Positions 12,751-24,625 of a stretch of 64,000 nucleotides of DNA are shown here, piece by piece. Location of the stretch: assembly GCA_013350335.1 (NCBI GenBank), contig CM023542.1:620001-684000 (forward strand). Reading direction: 5' to 3'. The translations under genes and the position numbers were made by a program. Position 1 is the stretch's first letter, and each line of letters starts with the position of its first letter. The notes beneath the pieces are model-generated. The model was not told the DNA's origin, made no database searches, and saw nothing but the letters and a program-made list of their open reading frames with translations. This DNA is from Chimonanthus salicifolius (Eukaryota; Streptophyta; Magnoliopsida; Laurales; Calycanthaceae).

Positions 12751-13732
12751 CATTTTTTTGACCATTTCCAATTCGGAATGAGATCATCCTAGGCATAAGC
12801 AAGGGTGAAAATATCACCCGCGGTCTATATTTTTCCCTCTACCACCCATTTTTTATTTACTCTCAAAAAATTACAGAAAATGAAAAAAAATTATGGGCTA
12901 TGTGGATATGTAATTTTTTCCTAGTAAATATCAATCATTTACATGTTCAAATATTGCTTTTAAGCTACGAACTCGAGAATTTCAAATGATTTTTAAAAAA
13001 TGATTAAAATTTTCAAAAACTTTGTAGAATTTTTTTTAAATGATCATGAAGTGAATCTTGATTATTTGTTTATTAAATGTTTATAATTTGTTTTAAGAAG
13101 AAATAAAAACTTATTAGAAATAGCAAAAAATAGAAAAAAATAATTTTACCAAATCAAATGGTTGACAGTGATTATTTTTCATTAAAAAATAAAAGAAGTA
13201 TTAAACTACCACCTAACATGTGAAAAACCAGTTTGCAAGGAATTATTTTCTTCCTTATTAGAATCGTAAACATTATAAAATTATTAATAATAAATCACAA
13301 AATATCGGAATGTTAATAACATAAAAAAAAGATTTAAATGTTTATTGTTCATAATTTTTTTTCTTTAATATACATTTAATAAACAAATCATTTTTTAATT
13401 TTTGCTTTTCAATTTTTTTTTTTTTAATATCAACTAATATATTGGTCTTGAAATTGACAACCGATATTTTGGCCTATGGTAATAAGTAAAGGTTGGTCAT
13501 ATAAACACCACACTTTCCTACCAGCCGATACCGCTTTTTGTTTTTAGGTGCAAAATTGCCTTTCCATTTTAGATTGTCAAAACGAATTACCATTTTGCCC
13601 TTTCCATTTTAGATCGTCGAAACGAACATCTAGTTCATTTTTCTTTCATTCGGAAGATGAGATCGTCCAAACGAACATTTCAGTGTAAAATGCGTTCATT
13701 CGAACGATCTTCTCTCTGTGGGTTGTGGAGAA
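12751..13732. other. AT-rich repeat DNA related to long hAT copies
   Basis: 12850-13020 is similar to 20340-20560 (shared blocks ATTATGGG, GTGGATATGTAA, CATGTTCAAATATTG, AACTCGAGAATTTCAAATG), so it is probably the interior of a longer member of the TATCGGCC hAT family. No gene was seen. Confidence 0.5.
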
Positions 13733-14041
13733 GGATTTTCAAACGAAGCCGTTTCTCGACCGATTTTTACAAATAAGTTATCAAAATTCATCTACTCTGA
13801 AATTTTATAAACTCCAATACTAATTTTAAGTGAAAATGATATAGTTTGAATTTAAAAAATTATACCCAAAGAATCAAGGAAAAATTGTCTTCTCTCTTAA
13901 TTATGTAGATACGATTTTTAAAATCCAAAACTATACACTTTTCACTTAAAATTAGTTCCGGAGTTCATAAAATTTAGATTAGATGAATTTTGATACATTG
14001 TTTGTAGAAATTGGTTGAGAAACTGGCTCGTTTGAAAATCC
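13733..14041. repeat. Large hairpin-forming inverted repeat
   Basis: Arm 13733-13866 (GGATTTTCAAACGAAGCCG...) is an imperfect reverse complement of 13908-14041 (...TGGCTCGTTTGAAAATCC), with a loop of about 41 bases. A third, shorter relative follows in direct orientation at about 14069-14175. This fits a foldback MITE; no clear target duplication was found. Confidence 0.65.
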
Positions 14042-14175
14042 AAAATAAATGCACAAACGTTACAGTCGGGAGGGAGGTGGTTTCTCAATCAATTTCAACA
14101 AACAAGGTATCAAAATTAAAAAACTCCGAAACTGATTTTAACTGAAAAAGGTATAATTTTGAAGTTAAAAAATTG

Positions 14176-14949
14176 TAAACAAAAAATTAAGAGGGAAGAC
14201 GAAAGATGAAAATAACTACTTTCATATATACGTGTAAACCTCTCTATATAGTAGATAAGTTGATAGAAAATAACTCTATAAAATGTAACTTTATATAGAT
14301 TAAATAAGTTGAAGAAAAATAACTTAATAAAAACTATTTAAAGAATTAAATGTAAATCAAACTCAAAACTTGACCATCAAGTCAACCGCGAGTGTATTGA
14401 CTATGAAGCCAGTGAATGAATGGTTGGCTTGAAATTTGAATAAGTTGAAGGGCGAAATGTAGTGGGGTCCGTTAGTGGCGACTTGTATTATTTGGTTGGA
14501 AGCCGACACACCGCCATAACTGAAGCGGTTTCTTGGCCGAAACCGGTGGCGTGGACAGCTGTACGCCATTCACAGCGACAGCTTTGGAGTTGGAATCGGT
14601 CCCCTCTTTTTTATTTTGTCTCTTTATGGTACAGAACTAACCCTAACAGAAGCGATACTTTAATCATTAAGAAGTTATTATTGAACATGATTAGTCATTA
14701 ATTGGTCAGTGAATCAAATTCTGAGCATCGCTGGATACCATCTCTTTATTCGCTGGTGGCATCAGAACCTTCTGTTATCAAGAACTCCTTTTCCCTTACC
14801 CTGGACACTGCTTTTATTAGTAATTTCTATACTCCTCTCTTTGAGAATATTTTTTGGCCAACTATATAGAGTTATAGACATTCAAAAAATCTTCTTTTAT
14901 ATATTTAATTTTGAATTTTTAGATAAAATTATCATTCTATTCTGCATAT
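14176..14949. other. Intergenic DNA
   Basis: A less AT-rich island at 14430-14640 has no recognised coding domain. Confidence 0.4.
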
Positions 14950-15130
14950 AAATTTATTTGAACAAATTTTCAATTTATTTTCAAATCGTTCAAATGAATG
15001 TACTTATTTGAACAAATACTTTAATTTAATTTTCGTTCCTTCAAATAAGTGAAAATGAAAATTATACTCAACTGTTTGTTCACATGAGTTCATTTATTCA
15101 AATGAATTGAAAGTTCGTTCGAATAAATTT
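14950..15130. repeat. MITE-like inverted repeat
   Basis: Left end AAATTTATTTGAACAAATTT and the reverse complement of the right end AAATTTATTCGAACGAACTT match over roughly 30 bases. The interior repeats the motif TTATTTGAAC. No target duplication can be assigned in this AT-rich context. Confidence 0.5.
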
Positions 15131-15610
15131 ATTTACGAGAGTAGAAAGATAATTTCTACTAAAAATTCATACATGTCTATATAGCTCCGCTGTTCTTTTC
15201 ACTTTGCCCTTTTAGCTCCAATTTTTATTCATTTTATTTCTAATTAGAATTATTTATTAGTTCACGACACAAAGGCCTTGTGACCAAACCACTGGTAGAC
15301 GGTTAACGATCACTCCGACTTGTACACAGTTGAGATAAGCACATAAAGCTCCATGCCATTAAATAATGTTCCTGCAAAATAACGTGGAAACCATCAATTG
15401 CATCAAGCGTAGTGAGTAGTAATAAAATAATAATATATTTTAGTTTAAAATAATATTAAAGAGATCAAATATAAGAAAAGTACAAAAGAAGTAAGAAATG
15501 CGTTACCTCCACGAAAACGCAAACCTCATACGACGAATACGTGGACGGGACGAAAAGTACAGGACGGACGCAATCCATCGGAACGGCAAGATGACGGAAG
15601 TTGTGCATAT
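15131..15610. other. Intergenic DNA
   Basis: No gene recognised. 15505-15610 is unusually rich in CG-containing words (ACGACG, GACGG) compared with its surroundings. Confidence 0.4.
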
Positions 15611-15760
15611 TGACGGCAAACATAACGGAATAACCCGCTCTGGAAACAAGAGAAACGACGTTCTGCTTAACTAATCCCTCCATGTTGACGGCAAACATAA
15701 CGGAGTAATCAGCTGTGCAAAGAACAGGAACGACGTTCTCCGTTACTTATCCCTTTTAAG
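15611..15760. repeat. 75 bp tandem duplication
   Basis: TGACGGCAAACATAACGGA occurs at 15611 and again at 15686, and the following GAACGACGTTCT block repeats at the same spacing. The two units are about 75 bases each and have diverged. Confidence 0.75.
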
Positions 15761-16117
15761 TTAAATGAATTGTTTGAGCGGAACGATTTGCTTAATCGGG
15801 ATTCAGCGAGTTCTTCAAATTTGCCAAATTATCTCAAGAGATTTCCCAAATTAATCCGTTAATCTGAATGAATTAATGATTCAATTAGAATTAATATCTG
15901 AAGACTCCTTCATAGCCCTTGGATGGCTGCAAAATCTCATATATACAATGATAGGGTGTATTTCTCCACAGTACAAAATCTCATCTGTTGAGGTAAGAAT
16001 CCATGCTATCAGATTTGAAATCGACCGACGGGATCTGCTCCAATGATGCCGATGCGCTGTAAAAGGCAGAGGATTTAGAAAATGAACAAACCTGCACGAG
16101 AACAAAAAGGTACTTTT

Positions 16118-16720
16118 TCAGTCCTCGGCCTCAGACATAATAGAGAGACGGCTGGGCCGAGGCTGGAAGGCGGACCTGCGCTTCTGCTGGTGCGATGAAG
16201 GGCGGATCAGAGCCGCCAAGGCTCTTTTCACCAGATCGCCTTCAACGGTGCCGATGCGAACCAAAGAGTTGGTCATCGCGGATCGACGGGCATTGAGACG
16301 ATTGGACGGTGATGATACGGCGTGAGGATGGCCATAGTTGTTGTTCTTGTGAAGGCTGCAGCGGAAAGACCCCGGGTGAGTCGTAGGTGAGCACATACAC
16401 GTCCTCTTCTGTGCACGCGGTGCAGAGAATGGCTTCTTGACCATCTGATCTTGGAAAGACAGGGACCGATTGGGGGAGATCGACCGATCGATAGAAAATC
16501 GAACGGAGGGTGCAGACACAACTGATCCACAAAATTTTACACGTGTGGGAGAAGCAGACCGCTGGAAAGCGTATAGGGACTGGGAAGAGAAGCTGGAAGA
16601 GGAAGAAGAGGCGAAGGCTGATGATGCTGACGTGGCAGAGGAGAAAGAGCAAAATCTTCCGGCTGGGGAGGTTGAGCGTAAAACTGGACCGTTGGATCTG
16701 GTCCTCGAAGATGACGCCAT
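16118..16720 (-). CDS. Serine-rich protein-like protein (plant-specific, unknown function)
   Basis: One exon, 200 codons plus stop, starting at the ATG that gives MASSSRTRSNGPVLRS. Earlier in-frame ATGs lie in the CT-rich leader and are not used in this family. A serine-rich low-complexity segment covers residues ~18-50. A cysteine-rich motif, CMCSPTTHPGSFRC, is at ~108-121. The basic C-terminus has LVKRALAALIRPSSHQQ at ~163-179 and ends RPSRLSIMSEAED. This order is that of the small plant proteins annotated as serine-rich protein-related; no biochemical role is known to me. No signal peptide or membrane span is seen. The frame is intact, with no sign of decay. Confidence 0.9.
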   Translation of the reverse strand: MASSSRTRSNGPVLRSTSPAGRFCSFSSATSASSAFASSSSSSFSSQSLYAFQRSASPTRVKFCGSVVSAPSVRFSIDRSISPNRSLSFQDQMVKKPFSAPRAQKRTCMCSPTTHPGSFRCSLHKNNNYGHPHAVSSPSNRLNARRSAMTNSLVRIGTVEGDLVKRALAALIRPSSHQQKRRSAFQPRPSRLSIMSEAED

Positions 16721-16872
16721 TTGGAGAAAGTTTTGTATGACGAGGAAGAGAACAAAAGAAGGAATGAATAGAGAGAGAGAGAGAGAGAGACACGTCTTCT
16801 TCTTCCTCTCACCAAAGGCCGTTTGGCTCTCTATTTTGGCAAACATTGCTTACCTCGACCCCTTCATTTATA
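16721..16872 (-). promoter_or_regulatory. Leader and core promoter of the serine-rich gene
   Basis: A TATA box CCTATAAATG lies at 16865-16874 on the minus strand, about 150 bases upstream of the ATG, placing the transcription start near 16840. The leader contains a (CT)n run (16769-16790), a common feature of plant 5' leaders. Confidence 0.65.
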
Positions 16873-17099
16873 GGTTCATCGTCAGAGGGTATAATTGTAA
16901 TAAAGAAGGGAGTTGGGGGGCTATTTGGAGTGTGGATGCGTCCTTTAGGGTTTTGGTTTATTATTTAACCAGAGCGGCAGTTTCGTGGGCTCAGTTAACT
17001 TGGGTTTCAACGCTGGTTTTCGAATCCAACGGCTGTATGGCGACGAAGCCGCTAACGTCTGTAATTATAATTTTTAAATCTGATAAACAATAGAGTAGT

Positions 17100-18811
17100 A
17101 GGGCCGGGGAGAACAGAAAGATAACAAAAGATTTTTGTACTGTGAGTGTATCTCACGGTACACCAAAATTTAATAAAATCTTAACTTTGTCATTATTTTT
17201 ATCATTTCCTCTTTTTTTTTTTTAAAGTAGAGATAAAATTGAAATTTCATTAAATTTTGGTGAATTTAAGAAAAATGGTCTTTAAAATTTATTAAAGATT
17301 CAAATGATTATACGAAATGTATAGAATTTTATATAGATATAATATGTGTGAAATTATATTTTATTTGATTATTTTAATTTAGAATTTTGATTTTTTAAAG
17401 TTTAATATTATTAACTATTTATACATGTATCATTTGATGAAGAGAGATAATTCAATAAATATGAAGTTACACACACATTCTATTCAAATATTTCTTTCCT
17501 CATTTCATCTAATGATATATTTTAAAGAATTTTTAAAAATTATTTTTCAAATATTATATAATCTGAGCCCTCTTGGGCCTAAAATTCAATGGAGTCGTAA
17601 TCTTGGTATAAGAATTTAATTATTTTTTAATACTCAAAAATGTGAAAAAGGTATTACATGGTAAAAATATCAGTCGTATTATTTTTTCTCGGGCCCATGA
17701 CACAATTACTTCATTTTCTAGAATTTTTTAAAATTTAAAAAAATAAAATATCAAAGGAGAGAAATGTATTGACTGATATGACCAATTCATCTCGCTGAAC
17801 TAATATTACCATATCGCTAGCAAGTATCGGCCGATCTATTTTTTAACTCGACATATTGCACGATATTATGACAGTAAGAGAGGGTAGATGGTCTTTGAGA
17901 AGGTCAACTTAAGCAATGGGTATTTAAATTTAGATAGATGAACAATAATTGATTGGAGCAAAATCGATGGGATGAAATTGGATTCTTGACTTAGTAAGTT
18001 AGTAACCTTTGCAGTTTTGAAAATCGTAAACCGCCATTCAACACATTGACTTAAAATCATGAAATTAAAAAAAAAAAAAAATTGAAATGAATAATGATAT
18101 CATGCACATTAATGGTTTATTTTATTGCATATTTAGTTATGGGTCCTCTAATTCGAGTAGAGAAGAATTTTAAACAATTTATTTAAATATGTAATTTATT
18201 AAAAAAATACTTTAAATGAATTAATTAAGTTATAGTTTTAAACAATAAAAAGTTTAAATATTAAAAATAATTTAAACTGACCCATTTTAGAGAGTTTTAA
18301 AAAATGTAATTTTATTAATTTAATCAAAATAATTTTTAGTGACCAAAAAAAATCCTTTCCCACAAGCATTTATCATTTCATCAGGTCATTCTCATGCCCA
18401 TGCAAGATAATATGTGTGATTATTCATTTAAAAAAATTGGCAATATTTAAAGTCCTACCTACCAATCAAACAATGACAACTGTACTTTAATACTCTTTAA
18501 AGTAATCTACTATTAGCTGGCTTTGATAATCATATGGTATTTTAAATATGACAACTTTGCTCACGAAGCATACTTCGAAGGATACTTCTTTTACCAACAT
18601 ATTTCCTAAATAAGTGCTATTTTTAAATAATCAATTGCTCACATTTGCATATAAGAATAAAAAAAATACTTTGATCAGGTTAATTAATTTTAAAGTCTAA
18701 AATTTAAAAATAAAGATTAACATATGAAAGTTTAAAAGGCTTGACAAAAATGCATTATTAATTTTCGAAGTTCGAACCTTTATGGCCTAATTTGGTGTAC
18801 CTTAAGGGCAG
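17100..18811. other. AT-rich intergenic DNA
   Basis: No gene. 17800-17870 holds a decayed TATCGGCC-type scrap (AGTATCGGCCGATC). 18230-18330 resembles the AT-rich repeat also present at 22620-22730 and 23640-23770. Confidence 0.5.
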
Positions 18812-18885
18812 TGGATATCATCAATGGGGGTTTTACGCTGGGTTTCCTGTGGTTTCCCACATGCAAATTCAATAAAAAAAATAAT
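18812..18885 (+). mobile_element. SINE family B fragment
   Basis: GGGGGTTTTACGCTGGGTTT and GTGGTTTCCCACATGCAAAT followed by an A-rich end match the reverse complement of 20391-20463. The tRNA-like head is not seen. Confidence 0.55.
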
Positions 18886-19747
18886 CTAAAGATTTCAATT
18901 GTTAGAATTCAAATATTGAGTCCAAATATGAAGCCCAAATTAGAATTAAGGTTGGGCTTGAGCCTAATACATAAAAGACCGAGTTTGGCCCGAAAACCCA
19001 ATATATATATATATTAATGTATAAAATAATACAAAATTTCCTTTTATACCTTAAGAAACATGAACTCGAATAGGCCCACATATATATTTCAGGTTTAAAA
19101 TTGGGCTCTGGCGCTGCATATGTAAAATTGGATCAAGCTTGGGTTTTACTAGTTCGGAGAACTCAGGCTTGAGCCCAGGCTCGAGTCCTAAAATTGCAAT
19201 TTGAAAACGGGCTTAGGTAGCTGAAAACCAAACCCGGCCCACTTGAGCTGCAGCACTTGATATGATTTTAAGGAGATTTAGAAGTAATGTTTTTTAAGTG
19301 TGAAAGGTATTTGTCCATTTCAATATTTTTTCTCTTTAGATTTGTCCATTTTAAATTAGTTTCATGAAATTATTCTGAATTTTTGCTCTAAGATAATCTC
19401 AATTTTAGAATTTTAAAAAAAAAAATTAACAAAATAACATATAAATACTAATAAAATTAAATGAAGACTCCTTAATGTAATTGACATAGTTTCTAAAGTT
19501 TATATGTGATTTTTTAATATTTTTAAAAAAGAATTATGAACTATAATTAAAGATGGGTTCACATCATTCAAAGAAAACGGGTTAACATAAATTTTATATC
19601 GAATGCCTTGTATCTGTCTTGGGTGCCGTCACTTCTTCAAACTTCAAAGACATCGATACGTCTCTTCCGTCTCCACTTTTCTTTGGAAGGTTTTTGTTGC
19701 CGATTTTAATGGACAGCTCCAAAGAAACTTCCAACATCAATTTTTTT
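18886..19747. other. Old repeat DNA
   Basis: 18920-19260 is rich in GGGCTTGAGCC / GGCCCGAAAACCC words typical of decayed hAT-type elements. The ends were not resolved and no gene is seen. Confidence 0.4.
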
Positions 19748-20039
19748 GGTTGCCCATTCTTACATGAGTATTATCTTTCAAGAGGTACAAATTTTTTAGA
19801 TTTTCCATTTTGCTCCTACAGAAATTAAGTGAGCTCGCTCACCTGTCCAGTACACCGATGAGTGAATCAATTCACGTATAAATGGAAAAAGTCTAGTTCG
19901 GTGCACCAACTGGTACACTGATGAGTGAACCGATTTACTGAAAAGTGAACTAATTTCTGTAGATGGATGTAATGCAAAATGAAAAGTTCACTAAAATTCG
20001 TATCTCCTAAAAAATAATGCCCGTGTTAGAATGTGCACC
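19748..20039. mobile_element. Mutator-like MITE with ~90 bp terminal inverted repeats
   Basis: Left GGTTGCCCATTCTTACATGA and the reverse complement of the right end GGTGCACATTCTAACACGGG continue to match for about 90 bases, including CATTTTGC and CTACAGAAATTA. The centre carries alternating GGTGCACC and AGTGAACCGATTT words. It lies in T runs, so a 9 bp target duplication of T is possible but not provable. It is related to the element at 57711. Confidence 0.7.
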
Positions 20040-20224
20040 TTTTTTTTTTCCTTATGAGATTGGACAATTAACGTATGTTGAGCTCCATGTTACTGTGTGA
20101 AATGAATAGATAATTTTATAGATAAGATAATTAAAATAAATATTTATATTAAATCATTATATTCTTGTAAGATTGGCTATGAAAAATTAAGATTTTATAA
20201 AAATTATAACTTTAAAATTATAAT

Positions 20225-20560
20225 AATAAAATGATCAAATAGGGGAAAAATATCGGCCACGCCGATATATCAGCCAATACGTAAATATCGATATATCGGC
20301 CGATATTTTTCTCTCTCCTATTAATTTTCTTATTATTTTCAAAAAAATCAGAAAAATTACAAAAAATTATGGGGATCATGGATATGTTTTTTTTTTTTTT
20401 TTTTTGAATTTTACTTGTGGGAAACTGCGGGAATTCCAGCATAAAGCCCCCACAGGCCACAGGTGATATGTAATTTTTCATTAAATAACGGTCATCTACA
20501 TATTCAAATGTTGTTTTTAAGTTATAAACTCGAAAATTTCAAATGTTCTTAAAAAATTAC
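20225..20560. mobile_element. Long TATCGGCC-family hAT remnant with a SINE inside
   Basis: 20252-20310 carries the subterminal palindromes (CGATATATCGGCCGATATTT). The interior matches 12850-13020. A SINE B copy on the minus strand occupies about 20391-20463, between GGATATGT and TGATATGT, a likely target duplication. Confidence 0.6.
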
Positions 20561-21636
20561 AAAAAAATTGTCAATTGATGACCCAAATTACCTCTCCATT
20601 ACACTTTTAAAATATCTCTTAATTACATGAAATTGTCCTCAAATCTCTCGTAATATCCAACTAATCAATTATATCTATCCCCAAATCTTTCCCGTTACAT
20701 TATTAAATCAATGACAGCTAATCTTAGTTGGAACCCTACAAATCTACAATTGATTGATAGAAATGGCAATATTTGGCTCTCCAATGGTCAAGATTGATCC
20801 AAGGCCATGAATAGCAATTACCAGAATTTATTAAATGGTGCCTTAATCTTGATTTGTTTGGACTTTAAGAGGCCAGCAAAGTTTGATTTGTAGATAATTG
20901 ATTTTGATTAGTCAGATATGGTAAATTATTTATATAAACAATCTATTATCTAAGTCGTGGAATAATTTAATGTTAATCGATCTAATACTACATATACTAA
21001 ATTGATCATTTTTAATTTTATCTTAAATTGTTATATAAACTTTAATAGAGTTAATATCTAGCATTGATTATCTTCAACAGCCAATCAATTGTTCTAAAAT
21101 TATGGTTGGTAATCACAGTCAACCACCATAAAATTATGGCTGGAAATCATGCAAATACTTGGTATCCAATCTATAAAGACAGTAAAATAGATTAGCCGGT
21201 AATCATTGTCAACCACCCATTAATTCTCCATTACTTGAGCTATCCCAATGCTGACTCTGCTAGAATGGGCTGAATTTTTATTTTTTTTAAAGAAGGGTTT
21301 CCAAACTCGAAAATTTTGATCCAAATCTAGGTCAGCTACAAAGGAAAATGTTGTATAAACATCGGGATTTTTTTTTTTTTATAGATAACATACCGATGAT
21401 TTTTTTTTTAAAAAAAAATCGAAATATTGGCCGATGTCGAGAGGGTGATATAATTTTTTATTCCTTTTTTTTTAAAAAAAATTAGGTGATTTCTTTGAAA
21501 TTTTGACAATTTTTTCAAAAAAATTAAAAAATAAAATATCGGCCGATATTTGAAAAGATATCAATGGGCACTCATCATAGAGAGTTCAGAGTTTTGATTT
21601 TTTCTATTTTTTAGGAAAAGATTAAAAAAAAATATA
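20561..21636. other. Intergenic repeat DNA
   Basis: No gene. 21355-21565 contains further TATCGGCC scraps (AATATTGGCCGATGTCG, AATATCGGCCGATATTTG) in a T/A homopolymer context. Confidence 0.5.
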
Positions 21637-22005
21637 TAGGGGTGAAACTTGGGCCGAGTTTTAATCTGACCTGGATGATCTGACTCAGGAAATCAGTGGG
21701 CTGAGTTATGTATTGGTAAATTTAGAGTCGGGTCAAGTTGCGGAAAAAAACCTGTATAGAATTCTTGTCGGGTTAGAATCAGAAATTTAAAATCAATCCG
21801 ATCTGACCCAACCTGAAATGACCTGATCAAAACCTGTTGTTGATTTTTTTTTCTCTCAAATTTGGGTTAAAAATGAATCGGATTGTAGGACGAACAACTC
21901 ATGTCAAATCGGATTGAACAATTCGAGCCACCAACTCAGCTCGAATCTGATCGGATTCAATAACTTTTTATATAGGTTGAATTTATTAAAACAAGATCCA
22001 ATTAA
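21637..22005. mobile_element. hAT family 2, right end eroded
   Basis: It starts TAGGGGTGAAACTTGGGCC and follows 30957-31364 block by block (GTATTGGTAAATTTAGAGTC, GTTGTTGATTTTTTT, AACTTTTTATATAGGTTG). The terminal GTTTCAACCCTA is not present. Confidence 0.65.
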
Positions 22006-22340
22006 ATTTTTTTATCAGCTATTCCAATTCGAAATAAAATTTTCAAAAGGAGTAAGAGAAAAAATTATGATGCTTTATGGCTAAGAAGACGGCCAACTTG
22101 TTTGTCAAGCCAATTGGCAACAAAGTCTCATCCTCCCCAGTGGCCAAGGCATTGACTAAGTTCTGCCAACCTTCGATCATTTCTTCTTCAAACTCATTAA
22201 TCAATCTACCTATTTTTTTTTTTCCAAACTTCATATATTAAATTTCTACTAATAGAGACATATATTGTATTGTATAATAATTGATGTTGCTTGGACTCTT
22301 CGTTTAGTTGGCCCAATTGACAATCTTGACCGTCCATTTT

Positions 22341-24048
22341 AATCCAGACCTTCAGTCTAAGATGATGTAGTCAAGAAATAAGGTTTGACTGCCTGTATTA
22401 TACCCCATCAGCCATGGTCCCCATTCTACAAATGAGAACATCTAATTAATTCTAAATAGTCATGGCCTAACATGCTTGACTCCATCCACTTTTCAAAAAT
22501 GTGACTTTTCACGTGTTTTTCACATATTTATTTATGGATTTTTTAAATATGAAGTAGTTGAAAGATTATTTTTTAAATATATGATCCATCAGAAATCATT
22601 TTGTTGAATCAATAAAGTCATATTTTCTAAGACTATAAACATTATGATTAAAAAATAATTTGAATCGATTAAATTTTAGAGAGTTTAAAGAATGTGACTT
22701 GATTGATTTAATCAAAATAATTTTTGTGACATACAAATTCAAAAAAAAAAATATCTGTCTCTCGTCACTCGTCACCTCTTTTAGTTGACCCATGATTAAG
22801 TATGAAAATAATACATTGTGTACTGGTGTTTAGGAGATCATCCTTTAACATTTGCATCTCTACTATCTTATTAATTTTTTTTGGTAAACTTTGCTATTTT
22901 ATTATTTTAAAGACAGGTAAAAAATTATAAAATAGAAAGTCAAAATCACTCCCGTTGTAACTATTAAGTTTATTTATTACTATTAACTTTTTTTCTTAAA
23001 AATTTAGGTCATATATTCCCTCAAATAAGTGATAAACCCTAAATCTACTTTTACACTATTTTTTTTAAGTAAAATCTATATTTTTATATAAAGTTATAAT
23101 GACCTCATCAGTGATCACACATTTGGAGAAGTTTTTTGGAACTCCCAAATGGAGTTAAAGATTGTTTAGATCTCTTTATTGGTTTTTCAAGGAACCTAAG
23201 TTTGGTTAGAACGGAGCTTTTTAGTTCAAGTTATGATCATTTTTATAAGAGTGTAGTTTGATCGAACGATCCGATGGTCACTGGCAATATGATCCGATCA
23301 TCGGATGTTATCGGACAATTTTCCCGAGAGAACCCATCTGAAGATATGATGCTTGGAATCGGACGATTCGACAATAGCAATAAATTTGATTGAATTTCTT
23401 ATTTATTATTGAAAAACCGTGTCGGAATTGTTGTGACTTTAGATTTAATCCAGACCTTTAATCTGAGATGTTGTAGTCAATAAATAAGGTTTGACTGCCT
23501 GTATTAGCCCCCATCAGCCATGGTCCCCGGTCTAGAAATGAGAATATGACATGCTTTGACTCCATCCACTTTTCAAAAGTGTGACGAGGATTACCTGTTG
23601 TCTTATATTATTTCACATATTTATATACGAGTATCAAAAATTATTTTAATTGAATAATTAGTCATATATTTAAAGACTATAAAATTAATTGATTAAAAAA
23701 TAGTTTGAATTAGATCAAATTTTAAAGAGTTTAAAAAAAATATGACTCAATTTACTTAATCAAAATGACTTTTATAAGTCATAAATTCGAGGTCTTTCAG
23801 TGGACCCATGCTTAATAATGAAAAATAATACATTGTATACCGGTGTCCATGAGATCATCCCTTTCTAAAAATTATTCCAATTTTGTTCTGACGCATCCTG
23901 ATTCGCACCTAACATGTGCATCTCTCCTATCTTATTATTATTATTATTATTATTTTTATAACTTTGCTATTTTATTATTTTAAAGAGGTATAAAATTTAT
24001 AAAAAAGAGTCAATGAGAGTATCACTCTCATTGCATGACTATTAAGTA
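22341..24048 (+). repeat. Large tandem segmental duplication, ~1.1 kb period
   Basis: Unit A, 22341 to about 22975, is repeated from 23448 (offset about 1107). Shared blocks include AATCCAGACC, AAGGTTTGACTGCCTGTATT, CAGCCATGGTCCCC, GACTCCATCCACTTTTCAAA, AATACATTGT and GCTATTTTATTATTTTAAAG. The units have diverged with small indels. No reading frame is conserved. The hAT element at 24057 interrupts the second unit. Confidence 0.75.
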
Positions 24049-24056
24049 ATGGTAAC

Positions 24057-24478
24057 CAAAGGTCCAAATATCGGCCGATACATATCGTATCGGCCGATAT
24101 ATATCGGTTTTTTTAAACCGAGTAATATCGGCCGATACGGTTTTTCGCGGTTTTTACAAGGTTTTTTGCAGTTTTTCGAGGTTTTTCGCGGTTTCCACGG
24201 TTTTTCAGGGTTTACGGTTCTCAGGGGTGTTCACAGTTTTTTACGGTTTTTGCGGTTTTTCGCGGTTTTCCACGGTTCAGGGTTTACGGTTCTCAGAGTG
24301 TTCACGGTTTTTTGCGGTTTTGTCACGGTTCATCACTGTTCATCACGGTTTTTTGCGATTTTTTCACGGTTCCGATATCGGAGGAGAGAGAAAATGCCGA
24401 TATCGGTATGAGAGATAAATTTATCGGCCGAAATATCGCCCGTATCGCATATCGGTCGAGCCGATTTTTTAACCCCTG
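24057..24478. mobile_element. Non-autonomous hAT, TATCGGCC family, with CGGTTTTTCG minisatellite
   Basis: A perfect 8 bp target duplication ATGGTAAC (24049-24056 and 24479-24486) flanks an element with ends CAAAGGTCCAAATATCGGCC and ...TTTTTTAACCCCTG. Both subterminal regions are palindromic (ATCGGCCGATAC...). The interior (24140-24370) is an irregular ~10-11 bp tandem array of CGGTTTTTCG-like units with a higher-order duplication around GGTTTACGGTTCTCAG. There is no transposase. Confidence 0.9.
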
Positions 24479-24625
24479 ATGGTAACTAGTTAAAGAAATG
24501 CGTGCAATGTGGTATACTTGTTAGTTGTTACTATTAACTTTTTCTTCTTAAAAAGATCCTTCTTATTACTTAGATCCATATCTTTTTAGGCTCAGAAATT
24601 TGGTGTCTAGAGTGAAGTTAATGAA

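Noticed and set aside
16470..17093. 207-codon plus-strand open frame
   Set aside because: It is antisense to the serine-rich gene and its (CT)n leader; its acidic low-complexity product is a by-product of that composition.
24049..24418. 120-codon frame rich in GF and RF repeats
   Set aside because: It translates the CGGTTTTTCG minisatellite inside a hAT element and starts in its target duplication.
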